Assembly (NCBI GenBank): GCA_035430005.1
Contig: DAOMFV010000004.1
Location: 1 to 64,000, forward strand
From: JAEUIE01 sp035430005
GTDB taxonomy: Bacteria; Planctomycetota; Planctomycetia; Gemmatales; HRBIN36
Direction of reading: 5' to 3'
Length of the DNA stretch: 64,000 nt
This document shows positions 1 through 8,871 of the stretch, in pieces. The translations under genes were made by a program, and so were the position numbers. The notes beneath the pieces are model-generated. The model was not told where the DNA came from, did no database searches, and was given only the letters and a program-made list of their open reading frames with translations. Numbering within the stretch: position 1 is the stretch's first letter; every line of letters begins with the position of its first letter.

Positions 1-1961
1 ATCACTCCGCCAACGCTCGGCAGGTTCTGATCAATACCGCGTGCCAGATCAAGAATAAACTGTACGAACAGGCCGTTCACGGAATTGTTATTCAGAACGT
101 TGCGAGCGACATACACTCCATAACCGCCCAGGCTGTTACGGGCATCCTGGAAGTACAAGGGGTGGGCCTGCATGGCCTTGCCTTGATTATCATGAATGTT
201 GTTGTCCATGACCTGGACATCGCCTGTGCGGACGATTGGAGCAAAGGGGCCGCCGAAGCGAGTGTCGCCATCATCACGGCTGAAGAGATCAATACCGGGA
301 GAATCCGCATTGTTGCTGGGGTCTGCAGCATCATTCTTAGAATACGTTTGCGTGACATCCGTGTTCGAGATGCGGACCTGCTGGACAATGCCGCCGGCAG
401 GAGTCAGATCTCTTGCGAATACTCGAATGGCCGGCCAATTGACAAACGTGCCATTGACCTGTGTGAATCCACCGCCATAACGTACAAATGCATGATCGAT
501 ATTGCCTTGAGCAATGCGGATGCCACCCCAATCACCTGGAGCAGGTGTCGTAGCAGTGCCGTCGTTGTTGGTGTCGGTTGACCCGTTGTTGTAGAGTGCT
601 GCCAGATCAGTGCCGGGAACCAGCGCATCATCGGTCAACGAAGTGAACAGCACAGGGCGATTGACCGAGCCATTCACTTTGATCGTGCCAAAAACCTTAT
701 CGTTGGGATCGCCAAAATCGATTCCATCCAAGCCTGTACTTTGTGACTTGAGAATGGTGCCTTCATTGAAAGTCAAGGTGACATTGGAAGGTGCGCTGGC
801 AGCTGTGTTGCGCTTGCCCAGGCTCAGGCGTTGAGTCAATACATAAGGTACGCCGACATCGTCTAGTGTCGCGCTGACCTGGAGCGCCTGGAGTGCTCCG
901 GAGAACTGATCAGACGGCACAAAGATAAATGCGCCGTTGATGGAATTATCAACAAATGTCAGGGGTTGTGCATCCGCAGCACCGAGATCAGGCCCTGTGA
1001 TTACGCTGCTGAGCTTGCCGCCCTGGCCCAGGGCATTGACATTGATATCGAGAGCACGCCCGCCATGCTGGAACAGCGTATTCCATACTCGTACCTGCGA
1101 ACTTCGCACGTTATTGACATTGGTAGCGTTGGCTTCCATGCGAATCGAGGCAAATTCGGTATTGAAGCCTACGATTTCATCAAAGATTGTTTCACCGGAA
1201 TAGCGGATATCGGCGAAGTTGACAAATGAACCTGTAGCACTGGTTGATCCTTGATCAATCGCTTCCGCGCGGAATCGGATGCCGCCCCAATTCGTTCGCT
1301 GAGGGGCATTAATCAATCCATCTCCATTGGTATCGCCACCGGCAGAGTCATCGAAGATAGAGGTAAAAATCACCCGGTTGCTGGAGTTGGTGCCTTCTAA
1401 CCGCAATTGGCTGCCATCGCGTACATCAACAATATTGTCACGCATCTTGACAATCAGATTGGCGGCAGCACCACCACTGCCGTCGGCAATGGCAGTATTT
1501 CGAATCGAAGCACGGAAGAACATTTTGACCGTGTTTATCGCGTCCGTGCCGATATCCATATTGCCGTCAAGCACACCAAGCCCCAAGTTAGCAAGATTGG
1601 GATTGGTGGGATCGTTTTCGTTGCCGTCGCCATCGCGAGTCCACACATAAGAAGCAATGGTGGGTTGGGTCGCGGGATCAGCATTATTTCCGTATACGAA
1701 AATATTATCAGTGCCTGGGTTTAAGTTGGCTTTGCCTAAAGCATCCTGAATCGTCTTAAAAGGCGTGTTTAGACTGCCATCAGAAAAGCCGGCCGAGCCG
1801 TCGTAGCTTGCGTCCACAAAGTAATTTGCAGGGACCACTCGATCTTCGAGCAGTTCCACCCGCATGTTAGGCCGGCGCTGGTGCTTGGCTTGTTTTTGCC
1901 CACGTCGAGTTGCGTCTTGGGTTTTGGGACGACCAGTGATGAGAGACCAGGGGAGGAACAT
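1..1961 (-). CDS. Large extracellular beta-helix-type protein, N-terminal 653 residues only
   Basis: An open frame runs on the minus strand from the ATG at 1961 to the left edge with no stop, so the C-terminus is outside the window. About 30 basic residues precede the motif RVELLEDRVVPA (about residues 35-46), a signature found near the N-terminus of many very large planctomycete surface proteins and thought to mark export. A DUF1565/pectate-lyase-like start follows (FVDASYDGS, then TIQDALGKAN). The visible part then has repeated WGGIR(F/I) units and many Asn/Asp/Gly-rich turns, as expected of a right-handed parallel beta-helix. Asp-rich stretches such as DTNGDG suggest calcium binding. No enzymatic motif is visible. 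A cell-surface or adhesin-like role is an inference. The stop-free length and consistent composition make it a real gene. Confidence 0.85.
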   Translation of the reverse strand, partial: MFLPWSLITGRPKTQDATRRGQKQAKHQRRPNMRVELLEDRVVPANYFVDASYDGSAGFSDGSLNTPFKTIQDALGKANLNPGTDNIFVYGNNADPATQPTIASYVWTRDGDGNENDPTNPNLANLGLGVLDGNMDIGTDAINTVKMFFRASIRNTAIADGSGGAAANLIVKMRDNIVDVRDGSQLRLEGTNSSNRVIFTSIFDDSAGGDTNGDGLINAPQRTNWGGIRFRAEAIDQGSTSATGSFVNFADIRYSGETIFDEIVGFNTEFASIRMEANATNVNNVRSSQVRVWNTLFQHGGRALDINVNALGQGGKLSSVITGPDLGAADAQPLTFVDNSINGAFIFVPSDQFSGALQALQVSATLDDVGVPYVLTQRLSLGKRNTAASAPSNVTLTFNEGTILKSQSTGLDGIDFGDPNDKVFGTIKVNGSVNRPVLFTSLTDDALVPGTDLAALYNNGSTDTNNDGTATTPAPGDWGGIRIAQGNIDHAFVRYGGGFTQVNGTFVNWPAIRVFARDLTPAGGIVQQVRISNTDVTQTYSKNDAADPSNNADSPGIDLFSRDDGDTRFGGPFAPIVRTGDVQVMDNNIHDNQGKAMQAHPLYFQDARNSLGGYGVYVARNVLNNNSVNGLFVQFILDLARGIDQNLPSVGGV

Positions 1962-2338
1962 TCAACCCACTCCTATCCGATAGGGCCTAAAATGACGGAT
2001 GTTAGAACATATCACGCATGAAAGCAGAGTGTGGCCCGTAACAACCCTGCATTCCCAGAATATACGTTGTCCCTACTCGCGCCAATCGACTTGCGCCACA
2101 CGAACATTTCACCTGGCAACATCGTTACCACATGTCCGTTTTGGCCAGCTAGCCTACCTTACTACAGGATAGCACGAAGCTGATAGAACGCATCCTTCGT
2201 TCATGGGTTTGTTTGCGATAAGCATTCAAAGCCATATCTCGTAGACGTCAACTGTTAAGAAGAAGTTCCACGAAGCTAATGTTAAGTTCACGGTTATCGT
2301 CGGTCTAGGGCAAACAGCAGTCATCCCTCCGAGTAAAC
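1962..2338. other. Gene-free spacer upstream of the beta-helix protein gene
   Basis: This stretch lies between the start of the minus-strand surface-protein gene and the csrA terminator. I see no convincing ORF, RNA gene or repeat. It should hold the promoter and leader of the surface-protein gene, but I cannot assign -35/-10 boxes with confidence. Confidence 0.5.
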
Positions 2339-2365
2339 AAAAAAAGCCCTGGTCTAAACCAGGGC
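2339..2365 (-). terminator. Intrinsic terminator of csrA
   Basis: An 8-bp perfect stem (GCCCTGGT paired with ACCAGGGC, 2346-2353 and 2358-2365) has a 4-nt loop and, read on the minus strand, is followed directly by seven T. It lies 25 nt past the csrA stop codon. Confidence 0.9.
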
Positions 2366-2389
2366 ATGATATTTATCGCATTTGTCTGC

Positions 2390-2593
2390 CTACAATTCAC
2401 CTGTAGGAGCAACCGGCTTGCCGTTGGTTTCCTTACCGTGAATGGCATCATGCACTTCCTGTCGATGGACAGGGATTTCCTTTGGTGCGACAATTCCCAA
2501 GCGAACCTTGTCGCCACGAATTTCCACCACGGTTACTGTAATGTCATCGTTGATGACGATGCTTTCATTTTTTTTTCTAGACAGTACGAGCAT
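2390..2593 (-). CDS. csrA: Carbon storage regulator CsrA
   Basis: This 67-residue protein matches the usual CsrA/RsmA length and opens with the family hallmark MLVLSRKKNESIVI. CsrA is a small homodimeric RNA-binding protein that binds GGA motifs in mRNA leaders and represses or stabilises transcripts. The conserved segment VRLGIVAPKEIPVHRQEV (about residues 31-48), which holds the RNA-contacting arginine region, is intact. A good ribosome-binding site (AGGAAGAGGA on the minus strand, 2603-2612) supports the start. The gene stands alone: there are no flagellar neighbours, which is where csrA sits in many bacteria. An intrinsic terminator follows. Targets cannot be deduced here. Confidence 0.96.
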   Translation of the reverse strand: MLVLSRKKNESIVINDDITVTVVEIRGDKVRLGIVAPKEIPVHRQEVHDAIHGKETNGKPVAPTGEL

Positions 2594-2943
2594 TGCTGCC
2601 TATCCTCTTCCTAAAGATGTACGTCGCGATCCATAGGTACGCGGCAGGTACTGGTGTATCCAGCCGGGACGCCTAGCCCCAATGTCGTGAGTCAGGTCAG
2701 TTAGAGTAACATGAAGACATGGACTCTTTGGCAGGGTCAGAAGATGTTCTGACAAACCCTAACCCGTCTCTACCTAAATTTAAGCGTTGACGATGCCCAC
2801 GTCAAGTTGTACGGGCGCAAATTTACTGTAAATTGGCACAGGAGTTGGTGGAACCTGTACAATCGTTACCCTTGCTCGTTGAATCTGATTCAAAACCCGT
2901 GCTTTTCGTATAACCACCCTAATTGATATCGAGAGGACGATCT
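2594..2943. other. Spacer between csrA and the HEAT protein gene
   Basis: This spacer should contain the csrA promoter and leader. It holds a 7-bp hairpin (GTCAGAA / TTCTGAC, 2736-2742 and 2747-2753), which could be a leader structure or a remnant terminator, and an AT-rich palindromic patch near 2820. I see no coding potential. Confidence 0.4.
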
Positions 2944-4035
2944 TTATTGGTGCAGGTAATAACCGGCTATTTGTTGCACGGTTTGATCCTGATCCTGCTC
3001 GGACAACGCCCTCAACAACGTACTCATTCTTTGATCAGCACTGAAACCGATCGCCCGGGCAGTCGCTGCTCGGACAGCCGGTGCCGGGTCCTTGCTTAGC
3101 CGTTCCATCCATTGGATGGAGTCTACTTCGGGAGTCTTCAGAACCAGGCCAGGCAACTCAGCTCGGCTGGCGACGCTCTGATCGTGCATCAGTCTGGCCA
3201 GTTTGATCTGGTTATGGCTCAATCCACGTACCTGTAGAATCCTTTCGGTAATCGTTCGAACTTCCTTATCGGGATCATTCAAGAACCTGCACAGATCATC
3301 AGTTGCCAGCAGCTTCTCATGCTCACCCAGGGCCAGTAGCGCCAGTTGCCTGACCTCGATGGAGAGATCGGCACTTTGCCCCGAAACTAGCGGAAGGAGA
3401 TGTTCATGAAGCTGCAATCCGGGAAGCACGGCCAACCGAATGGCAGCCAATCTGATGGCTTCCTGATCAGACTTGATTCCGACGATCACGAGGCTCTTGG
3501 ACTGCTTGTGCAGCGATTCTTCAATGTTCTCTTCGTTCCGTAAGGCCTGGAGCAGGGCCTCATAGATTCCGAGCCGGGATTCCGAGTTGGCACTGGCATG
3601 GGCGATGACAGCTGAGAGGGCATTCTGCATCTCTCGATTGGCCATGTCGTTCTGCATCATCTCCTGCAGAAAACCGATACATTCCTTTTGACCACAGGTC
3701 GAGAAGTGAGGAGCCATGGCTGCAATCTGTTGCAAGACAGAAGTGCGACGTTGATCATTAGGGTTCCAGGCGAGCATGATCTTTGACAAGACTTGTCGTG
3801 CGTTCTGACAGGCTGTTTCGCTCGTTGACTGGAAGCAGCCGACCAGGGCTTCTGTCCCGGTGAGGCCCATCGCATCAAACGACCTGACATAGCCAGGCAG
3901 CATTTCCGGCGTCGCGGAGTGCATTTTCCAGGTGCGATACCAGATGGCGATGGTGTTCTGTTGCCAGAAACTGACACCGGCGCTGGCGACAATGGTGAGA
4001 ATCAAAGTGTAACTGAACATTTTGGACTTCGACAT
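2944..4035 (-). CDS. Membrane-anchored HEAT-repeat protein
   Basis: The 363-residue product has an N-terminal hydrophobic segment (about residues 7-25, YTLILTIVASAGVSFW) that would anchor it or act as an uncleaved signal. The rest is helical and rich in Ala and Leu, with repeated units such as AIRLAAIRLAVLPG, VRQLALLALGEHEKLL and PAPAVRAATARAIGF that look like HEAT/armadillo repeats (roughly residues 190-355). HEAT repeats form protein-binding superhelices, so a scaffold role at the membrane is likely, but no partner is indicated. The start is supported by a strong Shine-Dalgarno (GGGAGG, 8 nt upstream). It is divergent from the secreted protein gene at 4260. Confidence 0.8.
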   Translation of the reverse strand: MSKSKMFSYTLILTIVASAGVSFWQQNTIAIWYRTWKMHSATPEMLPGYVRSFDAMGLTGTEALVGCFQSTSETACQNARQVLSKIMLAWNPNDQRRTSVLQQIAAMAPHFSTCGQKECIGFLQEMMQNDMANREMQNALSAVIAHASANSESRLGIYEALLQALRNEENIEESLHKQSKSLVIVGIKSDQEAIRLAAIRLAVLPGLQLHEHLLPLVSGQSADLSIEVRQLALLALGEHEKLLATDDLCRFLNDPDKEVRTITERILQVRGLSHNQIKLARLMHDQSVASRAELPGLVLKTPEVDSIQWMERLSKDPAPAVRAATARAIGFSADQRMSTLLRALSEQDQDQTVQQIAGYYLHQ

Positions 4036-4259
4036 GATGCTGCCCTCCCTGGCAGAATCCTTCTTTAATCAAAATATCGGTTTTCTACAAGTACGACTGG
4101 CGAGATTACCCACGCTGTGCTTTCTGCCGATTCGCTGGAGTCTTACCCCGTTGCTGTTCGATGATGATGGTAACGCTACTTTGCCTTGTCACGCAGTCGT
4201 TGATTGCGCTGTCAAGCACTCCAGCTTAGCTGGATGATCTCTCTCCCGCTAGAGATCCC

Positions 4260-5066
4260 ATGTTGCACCTTGGTAGACTCACTATCCTGGCCAGTTTCTG
4301 CGCCTTCACCGGCATGATGTTGCCCACAAGGGTACGTGCCATCGCTGAGGCTGAAGTCGATCAGTCAGCCAAGCAGGCATTCATCTCACAAATCCCGATG
4401 GACAAGCTGCCCGATCAGGTTAGAAACAAGCTGACCTACGTCATCGGGCGAGCTCAGCTCTTTGAAAAGGGCAAGTCGGAAGCCTTCCCCTGCAACCCTG
4501 AAGTGTACCGTTGGCTTCTCGAAAGCCCTGATGCTTCATTGTTTGCATGGAAGAAGCTGGGAGCAACCAAGGCGAGCGTCACTCGACTTGAGAATGGCAG
4601 CTTTCTCGGCACCGATGGTAATGGCGGTGAAATGCGTTGGAGCCTCATCGCTACCGGGCCGACCACGCGTATCTGGTATGCTGAAGGCTCGGGACGAATC
4701 GGGCCGCTGCTACCCACGATGACCATCCGGGCCATCGTTGCACTCCACTTTGAGGATGTCAAAGGTACCGATGGTCGCAAGGGAGTTAAGCATCGGCTTG
4801 AACTCCTGGCCCATTACGATTCCTCGACCATTGTCAACAAGCTGACCAACATGTCAGCCGAAAGTACGGGCAAGAAAGTGATGCAACAGTTAGAAGTCTT
4901 CTTCTCCGGCATGGCCTGGTATGTTTCCGAGCACTCAGCCTGGAGCAGGTTGACTTTCAGCACCTGGGCCACGACGCCGGAGACCAAGAGCCGGGTGCAG
5001 CAACTCATCAGTAAGCTTGATCAGGCTGATGCCGCCATTGAGGATGTCATACCCACGTCAAAGTAA
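4260..5066 (+). CDS. Secreted protein of unknown function
   Basis: This is a 268-residue protein with a probable signal peptide (residues 1-27: hydrophobic core, cleavage near VRAIA). The mature part is mixed alpha/beta with no motif I recognise; it contains a GTDGNGGEMRW turn and a C-terminal helix rich in charged residues. It does not resemble a known enzyme by eye. The gene is divergent from the HEAT protein gene and convergent with the phosphoesterase gene. The Shine-Dalgarno is weak, so the start is chosen because it gives a normal signal peptide. Confidence 0.7.
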   Translation: MLHLGRLTILASFCAFTGMMLPTRVRAIAEAEVDQSAKQAFISQIPMDKLPDQVRNKLTYVIGRAQLFEKGKSEAFPCNPEVYRWLLESPDASLFAWKKLGATKASVTRLENGSFLGTDGNGGEMRWSLIATGPTTRIWYAEGSGRIGPLLPTMTIRAIVALHFEDVKGTDGRKGVKHRLELLAHYDSSTIVNKLTNMSAESTGKKVMQQLEVFFSGMAWYVSEHSAWSRLTFSTWATTPETKSRVQQLISKLDQADAAIEDVIPTSK

Positions 5067-5077
5067 GTGATAGTTGC

Positions 5078-5095
5078 CATCATGCTCCGCGTGAT
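5078..5095. repeat. Single REP-like palindrome
   Basis: The 18-nt word CATCATGCTCCGCGTGAT differs by one base from the repeat unit in the paired element at 57888-58003. It is a solitary copy, 11 nt after the stop of the secreted-protein gene. Confidence 0.55.
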
Positions 5096-5130
5096 ATTGA
5101 GCATGCAGTTAGAGGGCCCAAGTCCTCAGT

Positions 5131-5172
5131 ACCCCGTCACCCCCAACCCCTCTCTCTCGAGGGGAGAAGAAC
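5131..5172. repeat. Dispersed CCCCTCTC/GGGGAGA palindrome, copy 1
   Basis: This is one of five copies in the window of an imperfect palindrome of the form CACCCC-AACCCCTCTC-n-GGGGAGA. It touches the stop codon of the phosphoesterase gene. Confidence 0.7.
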
Positions 5173-6074
5173 TAGGGCACAAGCAAGTTCATCGTACTTT
5201 CCTGTGAGAGCATGAACCGACTCAGCGATGGTTGATAAGTATACTGCCTGAGGGTCATTACATTCTGATCAAACAAATATTCGCCAAACGCCCAGTGATC
5301 GTGCATGGTTCCGCTGCCAACACAAAGGGCAGCCACTGATCGCTCCGGGCTGGCGGGGATCATATACGACTGATGCCGATGGCCATGCAGCCACAGTTTG
5401 ACTTGATACTTCTCCGCTACTTTCAGTAGACCATGCAAGTCTCTTAATCGTCGCTGTCGTCGTTCCGGTTTACCATCGGCCAGGGCCAGGGGATAGTGGG
5501 TTACCAGTATCTTGATACATCCTTTGGCATCGTCGGTAGAAAGGAGTCGTTCCAGACGCAGCAGTTGATCGATACCGACCATGCCTGTAGCATCCCAGGA
5601 CCAGCGATTCCACTGACAAGAATTGACGGCGACGAGGTAGAGCGGCCCGATCTTGCGAGCAAACGGATAGGTTTCCCCATCGATCCGTTCTCCCTGTTGC
5701 CAGGGGGCGAAGTGCTTTTCGAACAACCCCTGTCTAACGCTGTGTGTGGTGTAATAATCGTGGTTGCCCGGTACCGCAAGAGCAGGCGGCGTACCAGTTT
5801 GACCGATGCGGAGCAACTCGGCTGCATGTGCAAACTCTTCTTCGACACCAAGCGTGGTAGCGTCGCCAGAGAAGATGACCAGATCAGGCGAACGCGAGTA
5901 GGCTTCCTCGACCAGCTTTTGCAGGACCAGCGATGCCTGCTTGAATCGATTGCTTCGAGGCAGATAACGATTGTTGAAATACCCCGTCACCCGCTTCGAG
6001 AAATACTCACGAGGCTTCCACCGCGCTCCGGGCTGAAAGACATGAATATCACTGAAGTGAATGAGGCGAAGCAT
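5172..6074 (-). CDS. Calcineurin-like metallophosphoesterase
   Basis: This 300-residue protein has every motif of the two-metal calcineurin-like phosphoesterase fold in order: SDIHV near residue 8 (D-x-H), SGDATT near 69 (GD), PGNHDYY near 104 (GNHD), THYPLA near 197 (H) and HGHRHQ near 235 (GHxH). These residues coordinate a dinuclear metal centre that hydrolyses phosphomono- or diesters. There is no signal peptide, so it is cytosolic. The family covers cyclic-nucleotide, lipid-A-precursor and protein phosphatases, and the substrate cannot be told from sequence. It is followed by the ribonuclease-Z-like gene on the same strand, separated by a repeat. Confidence 0.92.
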   Translation of the reverse strand: MLRLIHFSDIHVFQPGARWKPREYFSKRVTGYFNNRYLPRSNRFKQASLVLQKLVEEAYSRSPDLVIFSGDATTLGVEEEFAHAAELLRIGQTGTPPALAVPGNHDYYTTHSVRQGLFEKHFAPWQQGERIDGETYPFARKIGPLYLVAVNSCQWNRWSWDATGMVGIDQLLRLERLLSTDDAKGCIKILVTHYPLALADGKPERRQRRLRDLHGLLKVAEKYQVKLWLHGHRHQSYMIPASPERSVAALCVGSGTMHDHWAFGEYLFDQNVMTLRQYTYQPSLSRFMLSQESTMNLLVP

Positions 6075-6080
6075 TCTTAA

Positions 6081-6157
6081 GAATCCAGGAGCCAGAAGTC
6101 AGAATACAGAAGCTAAGAGCAATAGATTCTGGATTATTCTGGCTTCTGACTCCTGCC
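6081..6157. repeat. Quasi-palindromic intergenic repeat
   Basis: GGAGCCAGAAGTCAGAAT near the left end pairs with ATTCTGGCTTCTGACTCC at the right end (two mismatches), so the spacer can fold into a long hairpin. It looks like a dispersed repeat unit rather than a terminator, since no T tract follows on either strand. Confidence 0.6.
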
Positions 6158-6166
6158 TCCTTTTCC

Positions 6167-7006
6167 TCACACCCACACTTTAAGTTTCTCCCGAAGGCCC
6201 CTGGGGAGCTTGCGGTCGAGGTACTCTAACACCTGGTCGGGGTGGTACCTGGTGCTGAAGTGACTGACAATGACGGCGTCGTTCTGAAACAAGTCAGCGC
6301 GGTCGAGAAAGTCATCCAGGTGCATGTGGCCGAACTTGTGAATCTTGTCCTTGCGATGTTTGGGCAGGATGAAGCTCATCTCGGTGATGAGCACCTTGGC
6401 ACGAAACACATCAGGTGTCATGTCCAGACCTTGCGGACTGGTGTCACCAGTGTAAGCCACCAGCGGAATGCGGACCTCTCTCGTGACCGGCACGCCACCT
6501 AAGCGGATATCACGTATCTGCTCCCCCGTCAGATGCTGATACTCTTCTTTGAGCTTGTTCCGCTTGTCCCACACCAGGTATCCCACCGAGGGTACCGTAT
6601 GGGTCGTGGGGAAGACTGTGACAACATGCTCCCTGCTGATGGCAATCTCTTCACCAGGCTGTACGCCATGCAGTTCGCAGGTCATGCGGCCTCTGTCGAG
6701 TCGTTGCCAGACAAGCAGCAGCCGTTTGACATCATCGATATTCTGAGCAGGCAAGTAAATAGTTGGCGGCTCCATCTTCATCATGCGCCGGCGAGCGATG
6801 TAGACGGGCAGGGCAGCCAGGTGATCGAGGTGGGCATGGGTGATGAACCAACTCGGCATGTTCATGAAGTCCCACGGCTGAGCGCCGAGATCGAACCCCA
6901 TTTTCAGCTCCGGGATTCGCCAGTAGCTCTGCACCGCGGCACGGGAGTAGCCCTCCACCGTCAGGTCACCGACTTTCAGACTGTGAAAGGGAGCATTATC
7001 AACCAT
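6167..7006 (-). CDS. Ribonuclease Z-like metallo-beta-lactamase-fold hydrolase
   Basis: The 279-residue product carries the MBL-fold metal motif THAHLDH (about residues 57-63), a downstream TGDTS segment (Asp ligand) and a final SHFSTRY histidine. This order of ligands and the HAHLDHLAALP context fit the tRNase Z/ElaC branch, whose members cleave 3' tRNA trailers, but the exosite arm of long tRNase Z is not obvious. A tRNA 3'-processing role is therefore plausible and not proven; other small-molecule hydrolases share this fold. It is cytosolic, with no signal peptide. Confidence 0.85.
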   Translation of the reverse strand: MVDNAPFHSLKVGDLTVEGYSRAAVQSYWRIPELKMGFDLGAQPWDFMNMPSWFITHAHLDHLAALPVYIARRRMMKMEPPTIYLPAQNIDDVKRLLLVWQRLDRGRMTCELHGVQPGEEIAISREHVVTVFPTTHTVPSVGYLVWDKRNKLKEEYQHLTGEQIRDIRLGGVPVTREVRIPLVAYTGDTSPQGLDMTPDVFRAKVLITEMSFILPKHRKDKIHKFGHMHLDDFLDRADLFQNDAVIVSHFSTRYHPDQVLEYLDRKLPRGLREKLKVWV

Positions 7007-7151
7007 GAGCGCAACATTGTTCCTGAGTGGTGTCTACTACTTTTCAACAAAGTTAGTCCGTGGGTGGTATGATATGAGGAGCCTCTGGTCTGTCCGTTGG
7101 TTCAGGGGGCAAGTTTACTCCAAGGAGAGGCTAATTGCGGTTTTCCTTAAT

Positions 7152-7190
7152 CAACTCCCTCCAACTCCCCGTTCTTACGGGGAGAGTAAG
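7152..7190. repeat. Dispersed CCCCTCTC/GGGGAGA palindrome, copy 2 (degenerate)
   Basis: This copy reads ACTCCCTCCAACTCCCC-n-GGGGAGAGT and lies in the spacer between the divergent MBL-fold and cysteine dioxygenase genes. Confidence 0.55.
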
Positions 7191-7243
7191 GCCTTGCAGC
7201 CTTGATGTAATAAGTTAGAATCAATGCATCCCTCCCTCGATTC

Positions 7244-7795
7244 GTGAGTAGTGCCGTGATACCACCAGCATTGCAATCGCTTTTTGATTATCTCGACAGT
7301 TGTCAGGAACCAGTCGATCTGGGCCGGCTTGAGGCGCTGCTCAAGACACTACAGATCACTCGGAAGGACTTGGCCGACTATGTTCAGTTCAATGAATCGA
7401 CGTACCGCCGTAACCGGGTGAAACTCGGCTCGTGGTACGAATGTCTGGTACTGTGCTGGAAACCTGGACAGAAGTCCTACATCCACGATCACTGTGGATC
7501 AAGCTGTTCATTCAAGGTAATTGAAGGCACTGCCAAGGAAATCATTTGCGCGCCGACAGGGCGTACGACCGATATGCCACTCGTTCGACCCATCGATACT
7601 CGAACTCTTCCCCAAGGCACCGTCTGCGGCTCGCTCGCTGCACACATTCACGAAGTGATTAACCCCAACGACTCCAGCGATCTGGTAACACTGCACATCT
7701 ATTCTCCGCCGTTGAACATGCGCATCTATGCCTACGATGATGATGCACAGGAGACCTACTGCCCGCAGGGACGTGTGTTGGAATACAGCATATGA
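7244..7795 (+). CDS. cdo: Cysteine dioxygenase
   Basis: This 183-residue cupin oxidises L-cysteine to cysteine sulfinate with O2. The 3-His iron site is visible: IHDHCGSSC (about residues 79-87, first two His) and AAHIHEV (about 131-137, third His), with the cupin strand pattern between them. The length and the YHDNR-like start of the catalytic domain match bacterial type I cysteine dioxygenases. The start codon is GTG with no clear Shine-Dalgarno. A TAGAAT element lies about 24 nt upstream, so a short or leaderless transcript is possible. The stop overlaps the start of the sulfate-exporter-type gene by 4 nt (ATGA), which implies translational coupling and a shared sulfur role. Confidence 0.9.
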   Translation: MSSAVIPPALQSLFDYLDSCQEPVDLGRLEALLKTLQITRKDLADYVQFNESTYRRNRVKLGSWYECLVLCWKPGQKSYIHDHCGSSCSFKVIEGTAKEIICAPTGRTTDMPLVRPIDTRTLPQGTVCGSLAAHIHEVINPNDSSDLVTLHIYSPPLNMRIYAYDDDAQETYCPQGRVLEYSI

Positions 7796-8871
7796 TCAAA
7801 GTCTGGCTGAGCTATCTGCCCGGTTGGACCCTCATGTGTCTGCTGTCGCTGCTGGCGATGGGTCTGTCGAAACTGGTCGTGATCGGCGGCAATCAGCCCC
7901 TCGAAGCATCTGCACTGGCAGTGATCTTCGGCATCATTCTCAGGAATGCCTGGAAGTTACCTGGTTCTTGTGTGGCCGGGGTCAAAGCATCAGAGAAGCT
8001 GCTGGTCTTCGGAATTGTGTTAATGGGCTTTGGGCTCAACTACGAGAAAGTTTTCAAGGGCAGCGGAGAGATGCTCAGCATCATCCTGGTTACTATGAGT
8101 GTTGGGTTCATCTCCATCTATTTACTCAGCCGATGGGCAAAGCTCTCGGAAAAACTGGGCACGCTGCTTGCGGTGGGCACCTGCATCTGTGGAGGTACCG
8201 CCATCGCCCTGGTCGCCCCACTGATCAAAGCCAAGGAAGAAGAGACTAGTTACAGTGTCGCTGTGATCGCCTTGCTGGGTGTGGCTGCTGTTCTCGTTTA
8301 TCCACTTGCAGCCAGGAGCATGGGAGTTACGGATCAGGAGTTTGGCCTTTTTGCCGGGACAGCGATCCACTCTACACCGCAAGTGGTAGGAGCTGGATTT
8401 ATCTTTTCCGATGCGGCAGGTGAATTAGCGACGGCAGTAAAACTTATTCGCAATTGCTTCATGGCCCCAATGGCCTTGCTCCTTGCCCTCTGGTTCTCCC
8501 GACAGATAGCTGTTGGGGATAAGTCGAAAGTTTCGTTCGCCAAAGCCTTCCCCTGGTTTCTCTTCGCCTACTTCCTGGCAAGCTGGCTGGGTACCAGGGG
8601 TTATGTCGCATGGGCTCACTCCCATACCATCGTGCCCCTCAGCAATTATTTCATCGAATCAGATATGTTGTTCATGGGAAACCTGCTCCTCCAATTTGAC
8701 CTGGGGGGGTGTGGCAAATTTCTCATCCTTCTTGGCATGGCGGGGGTGGGCTTGAATACCGATTTGGGTTCCCTTCGCCGAGTAGGTCTAATGCCTTTGG
8801 TGATCGGTCTGATCGGCGCCGCCATCGTCGCCGCAGTCAGCGCAGGCATGATAGCCTGGTTCCATCGATGA
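7792..8871 (+). CDS. YeiH-family putative sulfate/sulfite exporter
   Basis: The 359-residue integral membrane protein has about ten hydrophobic segments and the family's conserved sequences ALAVIFGIILRN, GTCICGGTAIALVAP (about 124-138) and FAGTAIHSTPQVVGAG (about 187-202). The family (YeiH/UPF0324) is annotated as a putative sulfate exporter, and related proteins sit in taurine and sulfonate catabolic operons. Its coupling to cysteine dioxygenase (4-nt overlap) suggests it expels sulfite or sulfate, or a sulfinate product, made when cysteine is oxidised; the exact substrate is an inference. Confidence 0.85.
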   Translation: MIKVWLSYLPGWTLMCLLSLLAMGLSKLVVIGGNQPLEASALAVIFGIILRNAWKLPGSCVAGVKASEKLLVFGIVLMGFGLNYEKVFKGSGEMLSIILVTMSVGFISIYLLSRWAKLSEKLGTLLAVGTCICGGTAIALVAPLIKAKEEETSYSVAVIALLGVAAVLVYPLAARSMGVTDQEFGLFAGTAIHSTPQVVGAGFIFSDAAGELATAVKLIRNCFMAPMALLLALWFSRQIAVGDKSKVSFAKAFPWFLFAYFLASWLGTRGYVAWAHSHTIVPLSNYFIESDMLFMGNLLLQFDLGGCGKFLILLGMAGVGLNTDLGSLRRVGLMPLVIGLIGAAIVAAVSAGMIAWFHR

